Origin: Leucobacter sp. cx-42
GTDB lineage: Bacteria; Actinomycetota; Actinomycetes; Actinomycetales; Microbacteriaceae
Direction of reading: 5' to 3'
DNA: 64,000 bases
NCBI RefSeq assembly: GCF_014529985.1
Contig: NZ_JACVMU010000001.1
Coordinates: forward strand, 1 to 64,000
Shown here: positions 1-7,784 of the stretch, one piece after another
Numbering within the stretch: the first letter of the stretch is position 1
Layout of the letters: each line of letters begins with the position of its first letter
The notes under the pieces: generated by a model
The model's input: the letters and a program-made list of their open reading frames with translations, nothing else
Database searches by the model: none
What the model was told of the DNA's origin: nothing
Program-made: the position numbers and the translations under genes

Positions 1-120
1 GAGGCTGAGATTCTGTTTATGCAGAACCAGCTCAATCGTCGCCCTCGGCAGACTTTGGAGTTTGCAACACCTGCTGAGACACTGAGTGAGTATCTCGCAG
101 GTGTTGCACTCACCGTCTGA
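1..120 (+). mobile_element. IS30-family transposase, 3' end only
   Basis: The frame is open from base 1 and stops at 118-120, so the window edge removes the front of the gene. The 39 residues left look like the extreme C-terminus of IS30-family DDE transposases: an LNRRPRQTLEFATPAE stretch (fragment residues 12-27) of the kind that follows the catalytic glutamate in this family. An 11-bp perfect inverted repeat (64-74 with 97-107) sits inside the coding end and could form a hairpin. I could not find the terminal inverted repeat or a target duplication, so the right end of the element is not placed. Whether the full copy is intact cannot be judged here. Confidence 0.8.
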
Positions 121-215
121 GACCGCCGGGGGCACATTGGCAGGGTTACTGCCACTGACTACTCGAATCCGAGCTCAGATGCAGCACCGCGAACCGTGGG
201 CTATCGTCGACTGGC

Positions 216-935
216 ATGGGCACAAATCTCGAGATCGACACCACATTCGACATGCGCTCAGATGCCGGCGGACGAGACCCCGATCGGTACAGCCCGACAC
301 TTCGGGCTTATCACCAACAACTATGGTCAAAACCGCTTCCTGGCGGCACTTCCTTCACGCTTCGGGATGACTGGCCCAAAGGATACCTCGCACACGAATC
401 AGAACTTGGTCACTTTCAGCTCACAAGCGACACCATTCTTCGCACCTTCGTCGCTCATTCGAAGATGCAGCACATCATCAAAGAAGTGCCCCCTGTGGAC
501 CGACAAATCTTGTCCCGCGAGGGTTACACGATCGCAGGGTTCATCTTATTTCCGGGGAATCGCATCGATGGCAAGTTCACCATCAATCAGGCCCGCGGCA
601 CACACCCGAGGATTCAAGATCGAATCGACCTCACCCTAGAGTGCATTCGGCGTCACTACGAAGGCGAAAGCAGTCCACTTGCTGCAACTATTGAACGATA
701 TGCAGATTTCTTCAAGCTCTTCGAGAGCTTTAGTGGCTATGTGGACTCCTTTCTTCTCCAGGATCTGCTCACGGAGGACAAGGAACAGATACGGTTCTTC
801 CTACCGTTCACCGATTTCGAAAAACACGAAGCGTTGCCTCGCAACATTTCCGAGTACATCCAATTTCGTGACGCCATGCGAGAGTGGATCAGCGCCCGAG
901 CGCGGCGTATTCAAGATACAAACAAAACTGCTTAA
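216..935 (+). CDS. conserved hypothetical protein, DUF6994-like
   Basis: A 239-residue soluble protein with no signal peptide or membrane segment. The N-terminus (DTTFDMRSD at 8-16, then SPTLRAYHQQLWSKPLP at 26-42) resembles what I remember of the DUF6994 family, which has no assigned function. The C-terminal half is rich in aromatic and charged residues (FFKLFESFSGYVDSFLL near 165-181). It lies between an IS30 remnant and a MarR gene, and has no partner gene on its strand. No clear ribosome binding site precedes the ATG; a TATCGT hexamer ends 8 bases upstream, so a leaderless start is possible. The family name is from memory and the function is unknown. Confidence 0.7.
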   Translation: MGTNLEIDTTFDMRSDAGGRDPDRYSPTLRAYHQQLWSKPLPGGTSFTLRDDWPKGYLAHESELGHFQLTSDTILRTFVAHSKMQHIIKEVPPVDRQILSREGYTIAGFILFPGNRIDGKFTINQARGTHPRIQDRIDLTLECIRRHYEGESSPLAATIERYADFFKLFESFSGYVDSFLLQDLLTEDKEQIRFFLPFTDFEKHEALPRNISEYIQFRDAMREWISARARRIQDTNKTA

Positions 936-951
936 GGTTCAGACTCGTGAC

Positions 952-1395
952 CTACACCGAGTTTGCGCGGTACAAGTACGTCATCGCCGTTGCGACCTGG
1001 CACGCCTGCTCTTCTCCGAGCACGTCAATGAAGTGGCGGCGATTGGCGTTTGCGACAGCCGCAGTCAATGCCGACGCCATTTCCAGCCCACCTTCCGTCA
1101 GGCCTAGATACGAGACACGGCGGTCTTCTTCGCAGGCGACGCGCACCGCAAGGCCGCGGTTCGAGAGCTTGTCGGCGATTTTGGTGAATCCACCGGTCGA
1201 GAAACCCGCTCCCTTTGCAAGGAAGCTCAGCTTTGCACGATGTTCTGGCTGGCGATGAAGCTCAAGAAGCGTCTCGGCTTCTGCTTCATTGAGATCGAAG
1301 TCGTAGCGCATCTCTGCATGCAAGCGACGGTTCGTGGCCTGGAAACCGTGAATTACGCGCCCCCACAATTCAACTGCGGTCGCATCATCTACCAC
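952..1395 (-). CDS. MarR-family transcriptional regulator
   Basis: A 147-residue winged-helix DNA-binding protein. The MarR wing signature DRRVSYLGLTEGG is at residues 91-103, behind recognition-helix-like sequence at about 60-80, and the flanking helices fit the family's dimer interface. The start is GTG at 1395 with GAGGAAG about nine bases upstream. It is divergent from the FMN reductase gene at 1628. The 232-bp gap holds a dyad (1497-1521) and a 15-bp direct repeat that could be its operator. MarR proteins usually repress themselves and a neighbouring oxidoreductase or exporter gene and are released by small aromatic or oxidant ligands. The ligand cannot be read from the sequence. Confidence 0.88.
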   Translation of the reverse strand: MVDDATAVELWGRVIHGFQATNRRLHAEMRYDFDLNEAEAETLLELHRQPEHRAKLSFLAKGAGFSTGGFTKIADKLSNRGLAVRVACEEDRRVSYLGLTEGGLEMASALTAAVANANRRHFIDVLGEEQACQVATAMTYLYRANSV

Positions 1396-1473
1396 GGTAC
1401 GTCACTTCCTCAATCACTCAGCCATTGCCACCCTTACGGGCAGTCACTCATTATCTACGAAAAATCATACACA

Positions 1474-1521
1474 GAAACATCTCGCAAAGAAACATCTTGC
1501 GCGAAAGCTATTTTCGTGCAA
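1474..1521. promoter_or_regulatory. candidate MarR operator: direct repeat plus dyad
   Basis: GAAACATCTCGC (1474-1485) recurs with one change at 1489-1500, 15 bp further on. Overlapping the second copy is an inverted repeat with 10-bp arms, TTGCGCGAAA (1497-1506) and TTTCGTGCAA (1512-1521), with one mismatch and a 5-bp spacer. The site lies midway between the divergent MarR and FMN reductase genes. Confidence 0.5.
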
Positions 1522-1627
1522 ACATAGTTTCTGTTGTCGCAGTCACCGCGATTTCCGATAGGCGTTACGCATTACAGATGTTCCCTTCGCCATCGAGTAC
1601 AGATTTCTTCACTGAAAAGGAATGCTC

Positions 1628-2188
1628 TTGAACAAGATCGCCATCATCACTGGTTCCACCCGCCCCGGCCGCATTAACGCTGGCGTTGCTGAGTGGCTCG
1701 TTGAGCGCGCAAACCTCCGCAACGACGCTCAGTACGAGCTCGTTGACATCGCAGACTTCAACCTCCCCCTCCTCGATGAGGCTGCACCCGCTGCGTACGC
1801 ACAGTACTCGCAGGAGCACACCAAGGCTTTCGCTGCAAAGATTGCTGAGTTCGACGGTTTCGTATTCGTGACCGGCGAGTACAACCACTCGGTTCCCGCT
1901 GCACTCACCAACGCAATCAGCTTCCTCAACCAGGAGTGGGCAAACAAGGCAGCTGGCATCGTCGGCTACGGCTCGGCATTCGGCGTCCGCGCAGTTGAGC
2001 ACCTTCGCGGCATCCTCTCGGAGATGCAGATCGCTCACGTCCAGAAGCAGGGCATGTTCTCGCTCTTCACCGACTTCGAGAACTTCTCGACCTTCAAGCC
2101 GACCGAGATGCAGGCTGCTTCGGTTGACCCCATGCTCGATCAGCTCGTTGCTTGGACCGCAGCTATGAAGCAGGTCCGCGCTGCCTAA
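1628..2188 (+). CDS. NAD(P)H-dependent FMN reductase (flavodoxin-like fold)
   Basis: A 186-residue flavoprotein of the NADPH-dependent FMN reductase family. The phosphate loop GSTRPGR is at residues 9-15 and the isoalloxazine-contacting stretch GEYNHSVPAALTNAIS at 83-98. These enzymes reduce FMN, quinones or azo compounds in the cytosol. I place the start at TTG 1628: AAAAGGA ends at 1621, leaving a normal 6-base gap, whereas the ATG at 1622 directly abuts the Shine-Dalgarno sequence. Leucine and serine codons are very uniform (CTC, TCG), which suggests high expression. It is divergent from the MarR gene, so repression by that protein relieved under redox or quinone stress is likely. Confidence 0.85.
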   Translation: MNKIAIITGSTRPGRINAGVAEWLVERANLRNDAQYELVDIADFNLPLLDEAAPAAYAQYSQEHTKAFAAKIAEFDGFVFVTGEYNHSVPAALTNAISFLNQEWANKAAGIVGYGSAFGVRAVEHLRGILSEMQIAHVQKQGMFSLFTDFENFSTFKPTEMQAASVDPMLDQLVAWTAAMKQVRAA

Positions 2189-2229
2189 CTCGCAGCCAAG
2201 ACTCGTCTGAAATTTATTTCGGGCTTGAG

Positions 2230-2273
2230 CGCCCCCGCCCGTGATCTCTGAGATCATCAAGCGGGGGCGTTCT
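2230..2273 (+). terminator. intrinsic terminator hairpin
   Basis: A 9-bp perfect G/C stem (CGCCCCCGC at 2230-2238 with 2261-2269) encloses a second small hairpin (TGATCT/AGATCA). It is followed by a short T-rich stretch and lies 40 bases after the FMN reductase stop. Confidence 0.75.
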
Positions 2274-2293
2274 CATATTCATAGGGGGTTCAC

Positions 2294-3439
2294 ATGCCAC
2301 ACGTTGATGTGTTGGTCATCGGCGCAGGTCAGGCAGGCCTGTCTGCCGCCTATCATTTGCAACGCATTGGCTTTGTCCCAGAAAGCCGAGCGCAGACCCA
2401 TGAGCGCAGCTTTGCGGTGCTCGACGCAAACGAGACCCCGGGTGGCGCCTGGCAACACCGCTGGGAATCGCTCACGATGTCGACCGTCAACAACATCTAC
2501 GAGCTACCTGGCTTCCCCGTCCCTCCCGCTCCCCCGCAGGCCCGGAGCAACGCCGTGCTTCCCGCATATTTCGCTGCATATGAGCAGCGGTTCGATCTTG
2601 ACGTTCACCGGCCGGTTCGAGTGGAATCGGTACGACGAGGCGCTGCCGGATCCGCGCCCCACTTCATCATCGAGACATCGCGAGGCGACTGGTCCGCAAC
2701 GTACGTCATCAATGCCACAGGAACGTGGACCCGGCCCTACGTTCCGTTTTATCCAGGCGCCGCTGACTTTGCGGGTGAGCAGCTACACGTGCAGAACTAC
2801 GTCACGGCCGAGGCGTTCGTGGGCCGCCGCGTCGTCATCGTAGGTGGCGGCATCTCGGCAACCCAGCTACTTGAAGAAGTATCGCGGTACACCGACACAT
2901 TCTGGGTGACCCGTACCCCGCCAGAATGGGTGCCGCATTTCACGCAGCAGCAGATCCTCGCGTCACTCGAGGAGGTGGAAGAGCGCACGCGCGCCGGGCT
3001 TCCCCCGCGCAGTGTTGCCTCTGTGACTGGCATGTTTGAGGCTCCCTGGGTACTTCGGGCAGCCGAGCGCGGCGTGCTCAACGCGCACCCGATGTTCACT
3101 CGCATCGAACCGCACGGTGTTCGAATGCCAGATGGCTCCTTTGAGCCGGCCGACGTGATCCTGTGGGCGACAGGATTCCACGCCGAAATTCGGCACCTGA
3201 AGCCGCTCCAACTACGCACAATCGAAGGTGGGATTCGAGTCGGAAATGGCCGCTCGCTCGATGAACCACACCTGTTCGTCATTGGCTACGGCTCATCCCA
3301 ATCAACGGTTGGCGCGAACCGTGCCGGACGCGACGCGGTGCGCGCGATCCGCGCCGAAATGAACGCAGAAACCGGCGCCGTCGAACCTGCCGCGTTGTCC
3401 CATAGCGCGGCTCCCCGGCTTCCCGAGCGACGCCGATAG
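2294..3439 (+). CDS. FAD/NAD(P)-dependent oxidoreductase, flavin monooxygenase-like
   Basis: A 381-residue cytosolic flavoprotein with two dinucleotide folds. The FAD-binding GAGQAG is at residues 10-15, the NADPH-binding GGGISA at 184-189, and a C-terminal ATGF motif (near 295) is typical of flavin-containing monooxygenases and related TrkA-like enzymes. PGGAWQHRWES at 49-59 matches the GG-x-W region of that group. The substrate is unknown; related enzymes oxygenate S or N centres or steroid-like ketones. The start ATG is preceded by TAGGGGG and five bases. Its TAG stop forms part of the -10 hexamer of the next gene. Confidence 0.82.
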   Translation: MPHVDVLVIGAGQAGLSAAYHLQRIGFVPESRAQTHERSFAVLDANETPGGAWQHRWESLTMSTVNNIYELPGFPVPPAPPQARSNAVLPAYFAAYEQRFDLDVHRPVRVESVRRGAAGSAPHFIIETSRGDWSATYVINATGTWTRPYVPFYPGAADFAGEQLHVQNYVTAEAFVGRRVVIVGGGISATQLLEEVSRYTDTFWVTRTPPEWVPHFTQQQILASLEEVEERTRAGLPPRSVASVTGMFEAPWVLRAAERGVLNAHPMFTRIEPHGVRMPDGSFEPADVILWATGFHAEIRHLKPLQLRTIEGGIRVGNGRSLDEPHLFVIGYGSSQSTVGANRAGRDAVRAIRAEMNAETGAVEPAALSHSAAPRLPERRR

Positions 3440-3442
3440 GGT
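3437..3442 (+). promoter_or_regulatory. -10 element (TAGGGT), leaderless start at 3449
   Basis: TAGGGT lies 6 bases before the ATG, and its TAG is the stop codon of the upstream flavoprotein gene. Confidence 0.6.
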
Positions 3443-3448
3443 GAGACC

Positions 3449-3796
3449 ATGCTCGAAGTTTCTGCTGAATCGTTTGAAGAGCTCGTCGCCGACGGTCTCG
3501 ATTCGCTCCATCCCGAAATGATGGCCGAACTCGACAACGTGATCTTCCTCATCGAGGACGAACCCGAGGACGGCAGTGACGTTCTCGGCATCTACGAGGG
3601 CTTTTCTGTGGCAGAACGTGGCATATACGGGTACGGTGAAGAACCAGACCGCATCATCTTGTTCCGCAAGAATTTGCTCGAACACTGCGCAGACCTCGAT
3701 GAACTCGTGGCTGAAATCAGAATCACACTCGTGCACGAAATCGCGCACTTTTACGGCATCACCGAAGAACGAATTCATGAATTGGGGTGGGGATAG
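3449..3796 (+). CDS. small zincin-like metallopeptidase family protein
   Basis: A 115-residue protein with HEIAH at 96-100 followed by FYGI, the zinc-binding HExxH motif of a small minimal-gluzincin-like family common in actinobacteria. The rest is acidic (EDEPEDGSD at 36-44). No signal peptide, so cytosolic. It is an HExxH protein by sequence; proteolytic activity is inferred from the family and not proven for it. The stop codon is directly followed by the clpS ATG, so the two are probably co-transcribed, which hints at a role near proteolysis. No ribosome binding site is visible; a TAGGGT box 6 bases upstream suggests a leaderless transcript. Confidence 0.85.
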   Translation: MLEVSAESFEELVADGLDSLHPEMMAELDNVIFLIEDEPEDGSDVLGIYEGFSVAERGIYGYGEEPDRIILFRKNLLEHCADLDELVAEIRITLVHEIAHFYGITEERIHELGWG

Positions 3797-4087
3797 ATGG
3801 TCACAATCGCCGAGCGTTCCGCGTCGACGCAAGATTCCGCGCAGCTCACTCCAGAGCAGCCGTGGCAGACGATCGTCTGGGACGATCCCATCAATCTCAT
3901 GTCGTACGTGAGCTACGTGTTTCGTTCGTACTTTGGTTTCTCGCAGGACCAAGCTGAGGAGCTTATGCTGAAGGTGCACACCGAGGGTCGCGCAGCCGTC
4001 GCCGAGGGGAGTCGCGAGGCCATGGAAATGCACGTCGAGGCAATGCACGGCTACGGCCTCTCCGCAACCGTCCAGAAGGTCGGCTAG
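3797..4087 (+). CDS. clpS: ATP-dependent Clp protease adaptor protein ClpS
   Basis: A 96-residue adaptor that recognises N-degron substrates and hands them to the ClpA/ClpC-ClpP machine. The core is visible: WDDPINLMSYV (about 32-42), then FGFSQDQAEELMLKVHTEG and the closing HGYGLSATV. The first 25 residues are the usual unstructured tail. The ATG follows the previous stop codon with no gap, and the DUF2017 gene starts 2 bases after this stop, the standard actinobacterial clpS-DUF2017 arrangement. Length is normal. Confidence 0.95.
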   Translation: MVTIAERSASTQDSAQLTPEQPWQTIVWDDPINLMSYVSYVFRSYFGFSQDQAEELMLKVHTEGRAAVAEGSREAMEMHVEAMHGYGLSATVQKVG

Positions 4088-4089
4088 CC

Positions 4090-4689
4090 ATGCGAATGTA
4101 TACCAGCGGCGACGAATTAGTACTCATGCTCGAGGCCGAAGAGGCGAGCATGCTCGATCACCTCGTCGGTCAGCTGATTGGCCTTGTTCAGAGCCACAGC
4201 AGCACGACCCTTGATCCCGACCCACTCTTTGCGAGCCTCGAAGTTGGCGGATCAGACGAGCTGCCAGAAGACCCCGCGCTCGCGGCACTCTTCCCCAATG
4301 CGTTTGAGGATGCTGACGATGCGGCACAGTTCCGTCGCGTGACCGAGCAGGGCCTCATCAACCGCAAGCTGCAGGACGCAATGCAGGTTACTGGCGACCT
4401 GGGTCTTGGCCGTGCGGATCCCGAGTCCTCGATTGAAGTCGCCATCACCGAGGCGTCGCTCCTCCCGTGGCTTCGCACCGTCACGTCACTGCGCATCGCG
4501 CTTGCCGCTCGCATCGGGATCGAGTCAGACGAGGATCATGACACCCTCATCGACGACGAAGAGACCCGCGGCACCGTCATGGTCTATGACTGGCTCGCCG
4601 GCCTCCTCGAATCAATTGTCGTACTCGTCGAGGTGCTCCAGAGCGAAGATGAGAACGTCGCTGGAGACGTTCCGGACCAACTCGCCTAG
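4090..4689 (+). CDS. DUF2017 domain-containing protein
   Basis: A 199-residue acidic, mostly helical cytosolic protein of the DUF2017 family. In actinobacteria it nearly always follows clpS, and here the gap is 2 bases. Recognisable parts are the N-terminal LEAEEASMLDHLVGQL stretch (15-30), the VTEQGLINRKLQDAM segment in the middle, and a C-terminal helix pair. The biochemical role is unknown; co-occurrence with ClpS suggests a link to regulated proteolysis, which is inference. Transcription ends towards dinB, with a small GC hairpin (CGCGG 4696-4700 with 4711-4715) in the 36-bp convergent gap. Confidence 0.88.
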   Translation: MRMYTSGDELVLMLEAEEASMLDHLVGQLIGLVQSHSSTTLDPDPLFASLEVGGSDELPEDPALAALFPNAFEDADDAAQFRRVTEQGLINRKLQDAMQVTGDLGLGRADPESSIEVAITEASLLPWLRTVTSLRIALAARIGIESDEDHDTLIDDEETRGTVMVYDWLAGLLESIVVLVEVLQSEDENVAGDVPDQLA

Positions 4690-4725
4690 CCCACACGCGG
4701 AGATGAACAGCCGCGAGCTCGTTTG

Positions 4726-5961
4726 CTAGGTCAGATCGTCTGGGGTGCGCAAGGAGCGCGGATCAACCACCTTGCCACGACCGCCGAGGAGTCGTGCTGG
4801 CTGCAAACCCAACCCAGCGAATTTTTCACGAACTTCGTCAACCGCGTGGTCAACCGCACGCCACTGCTCGTCGTCGTCCCACAGGGCGGTTGATGCGCCG
4901 CCGCCGAGGGAGAGCTGTTCTGCGCGTACGCCGATGAGGCGAACCGGTCGCCTCGCAGCGCCGAACTCTTCAAAGAGGTCTTTCGCTGTGCGGTAAATGC
5001 GTTGGGTCGCGTCCGTGGGGTCAGCGAGAGTCTTTGACCTCGTGACTGTCTCGAAGCTTGACCACCGAACCTTGATGGCGATTGTGCGGGCAACGAACCC
5101 TTTGTCGCGCAGACGTTCGCCGATCTTCGCTGAGAGGCGGAGGAGTTCTCGCTCGAGTGTGACCGGGTCTGCAATATCAACGGCGAAGGTTTCTTCGTGG
5201 CCAATACTCTTCTCCACACGCGTCGTATTGACCGAACGAACGTCGCGGCCGTTGGCGAGCGCGTGGAGCTTCTCAGCACTTGCGTTGCCCACGATCCGAC
5301 GAAGTGATTCAAGCGGCTCGCGCGCGAGTTCGCCGACAGTGTGGATCGCGCGGCCAGATAGTGCGCGCTCGGTCGCGGCACCAACGCCCCACATTGCGCC
5401 AATCGGGAGCGGGTGCAGGAATTCCAGAGTATGCGCTGGTGGAATTTCAAGCAGCCCGTCTGGTTTTGCGCGCTGCGAGGCAAGCTTGGCAATGAACTTC
5501 GTGCCAGCGAGGCCGACCGAGACGGGCAGCCCGGTGCGCTCGCGCACTCGCTCGCGGATTTGGCGGGCGATCTCGACTGGTGGGCCAAATAGACGCACCG
5601 AACCCGCGACGTCAAGGAAGGCTTCATCGACGCTGATCGGCTCAACGAACGGCGTAAACTCGCGGAAAATCTGCATGATCTGTTTTGACGCAGCTGCGTA
5701 CTTCGACATGTCTGGCGGAATCAACACGATGTGTGGGCACAACTGCTTTGCCCGCGCAACAGGCATCGCCGAGCGGACCCCGAAACGTCGAGCCTCATAG
5801 CTCGCACTCGACACCACAGATCGCTCGCCGTCAAAGGCGGATGCTACCGGCTTGCCGATCAAATCAGGCCGCTCGAGCAACTCAACCGAGACGAAGAACG
5901 AGTCCATGTCGGCGTGCAGAATCGATGCTTCATGCCGCCAAGCAGGATCTATCTTCGTCAT
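4726..5961 (-). CDS. dinB: DNA polymerase IV (Y-family)
   Basis: A 411-residue translesion polymerase. HADMDSFF (16-23) carries the first catalytic aspartates, YEARRFGVRSAMP (55-67) is the fingers motif, and VDEAFLD (111-117) supplies the remaining metal ligands. Thumb and little-finger domains follow to the normal length. The open frame continues upstream to 6054, but that extension is Cys/Arg-rich and unlike the family, so I use the ATG at 5961 (MTKIDPAW). It is divergent from glpD and convergent with DUF2017. No SOS box is evident in the short upstream region. Confidence 0.93.
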   Translation of the reverse strand: MTKIDPAWRHEASILHADMDSFFVSVELLERPDLIGKPVASAFDGERSVVSSASYEARRFGVRSAMPVARAKQLCPHIVLIPPDMSKYAAASKQIMQIFREFTPFVEPISVDEAFLDVAGSVRLFGPPVEIARQIRERVRERTGLPVSVGLAGTKFIAKLASQRAKPDGLLEIPPAHTLEFLHPLPIGAMWGVGAATERALSGRAIHTVGELAREPLESLRRIVGNASAEKLHALANGRDVRSVNTTRVEKSIGHEETFAVDIADPVTLERELLRLSAKIGERLRDKGFVARTIAIKVRWSSFETVTRSKTLADPTDATQRIYRTAKDLFEEFGAARRPVRLIGVRAEQLSLGGGASTALWDDDEQWRAVDHAVDEVREKFAGLGLQPARLLGGRGKVVDPRSLRTPDDLT

Positions 5962-6052
5962 ATGTCTATTGCACCACACGCAACCGACATCTCTCGCTAG
6001 GCTTACAGCAGCCCCACGGCCGCACTGTCGCGAGCAGAGGAGATCACTGACC

Positions 6053-7780
6053 ATGACTGCGTTTCATTCTTCCGACCGACTCACTGCACTTCGCGCGCGT
6101 CCGCACGCTGATGTACTCATTGTTGGTGGCGGCATCAACGGACTTGCTACCTTCCGCGAGCTCGCGCTCCAGGGAATCGATGTTGCCCTAGTTGAGCAGA
6201 ACGACTACGTGTCAGGCGCATCAGCAGCCTCAAGTCATATGGTGCATGGCGGGATCCGCTACCTCGAGAATGGCGAGTTCAGGCTCGTGCGCGAGGCCGT
6301 GCAAGAGCGCAATCGTCTCATCAAGAATGCGCCACACTACGTGAAGCCGCTTCTGACGACGATTCCAATCTTCTCGACGTTTTCCGGCATCATCACCGCA
6401 CCATTCCGGCTCCTCGTCACGCACGGTCGTGGCAAGCCACGCGAACGCGGGGCGGTACTCATCAAGATCGGTCTCATGATCTATGACACGTTCTCGCGAG
6501 ACGGCGGTCAGGTTCCGCGCCATAAGTTCCATGGCCGTACGCGATCGATCCGCGCGCTGCCGCGTCTGAACGGCAGCGTCAAGTACACGGCGAGTTACTA
6601 CGATGCGTCGATGCACGACCCTGAGCGCCTCGCACTCGATGTGCTAGCTGACGGATTGACCGCGGGCAGTGATGCGAGCGCCGAAAACGCCACCGCACGC
6701 GCGGCGAACTACACCTCGCTTGTTGGCTTTACAGACGCCAAGGCGATACTTCGCGACGCGGTCACGGGCGAGGAATTCCCGTTCGCTGCCCACACGATCG
6801 TCAACGCGAGCGGTCCATGGACGGACGTCACCAACGCCGCACTCGGCCGCCCAACGCAATACATGGGCGGCACCAAGGGTTCACACATCGTGCTCGATCA
6901 TCCCGAGCTCCTTGCAGCGACCGCCGGCCGAGAGATCTTCTTCGAACACTCAGACGGCAGAATCGTCCTCATTTACCCACTGAAAGATCGCGTGCTCGTC
7001 GGCACCACCGACATCGACGCCACACCAGACGCGCGTCATATCTGCACCGACGACGAAATCGACTACTTCTTCGAGCTCGTCGCCCACGTGTTCCCGACGA
7101 TCACCATCGATCGCTCTCACATTGTCTATACCTTCTCTGGCGTGCGACCGCTGCCACGGCACGACGACACCCTGCCCGGGTTCGTCTCGCGCGACTATCG
7201 CATCGAGCACGGCTGGCTCGGATCGGTGCGCACGCTGAATTTGGTTGGTGGAAAGTGGACGACGTTCCGCGCACTCGCCGAACACCTCGCTGACGAGACC
7301 CTCACCCTGCTGGGCGCGGATCGCCGAAGCCACACACGCGCCACCCCCATCGGCGGTGGCGCAGGCTTCCCCACCGGCCGCGCGGCTCGCAAACTGTGGG
7401 TGGCGAAGCACGGTGCGCAGCACGATCCGCGCACGATCGAAACGATGCTCGACCGGTACGGCACGCGTGCAACCGAGGTGCTTGCCGCGCTGCCCACCTC
7501 CCCTACTCCCCTTGCCGCGCACCCGGAATACTTCCGCGAAGAGCTTGCGTTTCTCGCCCGGTCTGAGCACGTTGTGCACCTTGACGATCTGCTCTTGCGT
7601 CGCACCTCGCTCGCATTCCGTGGCGGGCTCACCGCCGAGACCCTCACGGAGATCTCGGCCGCGGTCTCAGACGAGCTTGACTGGGACGCCCAGACGCAGC
7701 TGGAAGAAGTTGAACGCGCGACCGCGACACTGCGCGATGCGCACCGAGTCACGCTCGGCAAGCCCGGCGTGGGAGGATGA
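6053..7780 (+). CDS. glpD: glycerol-3-phosphate dehydrogenase (FAD-dependent)
   Basis: A 575-residue enzyme oxidising glycerol 3-phosphate to dihydroxyacetone phosphate and passing electrons to quinone at the membrane. The FAD fold [12 protein letters not shown] is at about 20-31 and the family signature [16 protein letters not shown] follows near 65. The C-terminal GlpD cap reaches the stop. The start is ATG 6053 with GAGGAG about ten bases upstream; the longer open frame before it reads back through the dinB promoter region. A TAGGCT box at 5998-6003 could be the -10. It runs straight into glpK, with that gene's Shine-Dalgarno inside the glpD stop region, so the two form a glycerol-use operon. 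No glpF or regulator is adjacent. Confidence 0.94.
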   Translation: MTAFHSSDRLTALRARPHADVLIVGGGINGLATFRELALQGIDVALVEQNDYVSGASAASSHMVHGGIRYLENGEFRLVREAVQERNRLIKNAPHYVKPLLTTIPIFSTFSGIITAPFRLLVTHGRGKPRERGAVLIKIGLMIYDTFSRDGGQVPRHKFHGRTRSIRALPRLNGSVKYTASYYDASMHDPERLALDVLADGLTAGSDASAENATARAANYTSLVGFTDAKAILRDAVTGEEFPFAAHTIVNASGPWTDVTNAALGRPTQYMGGTKGSHIVLDHPELLAATAGREIFFEHSDGRIVLIYPLKDRVLVGTTDIDATPDARHICTDDEIDYFFELVAHVFPTITIDRSHIVYTFSGVRPLPRHDDTLPGFVSRDYRIEHGWLGSVRTLNLVGGKWTTFRALAEHLADETLTLLGADRRSHTRATPIGGGAGFPTGRAARKLWVAKHGAQHDPRTIETMLDRYGTRATEVLAALPTSPTPLAAHPEYFREELAFLARSEHVVHLDDLLLRRTSLAFRGGLTAETLTEISAAVSDELDWDAQTQLEEVERATATLRDAHRVTLGKPGVGG

Positions 7781-7784
7781 CGGA

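Noticed and set aside
64-107. The 11-bp inverted repeat as the end of the IS element
   Set aside because: It lies inside the transposase coding end and both arms are on the same side of the element, so it cannot be the terminal repeat pair.
3302-4048. Minus-strand open frame across the metallopeptidase and clpS genes
   Set aside because: It overlaps two recognised genes and the end of a third, has low-quality composition, and no start signal.
5961-6054. Longer dinB start at 6054
   Set aside because: The extra 31 residues are Cys/Arg-rich, have no counterpart in polymerase IV, and would overlap the glpD start.
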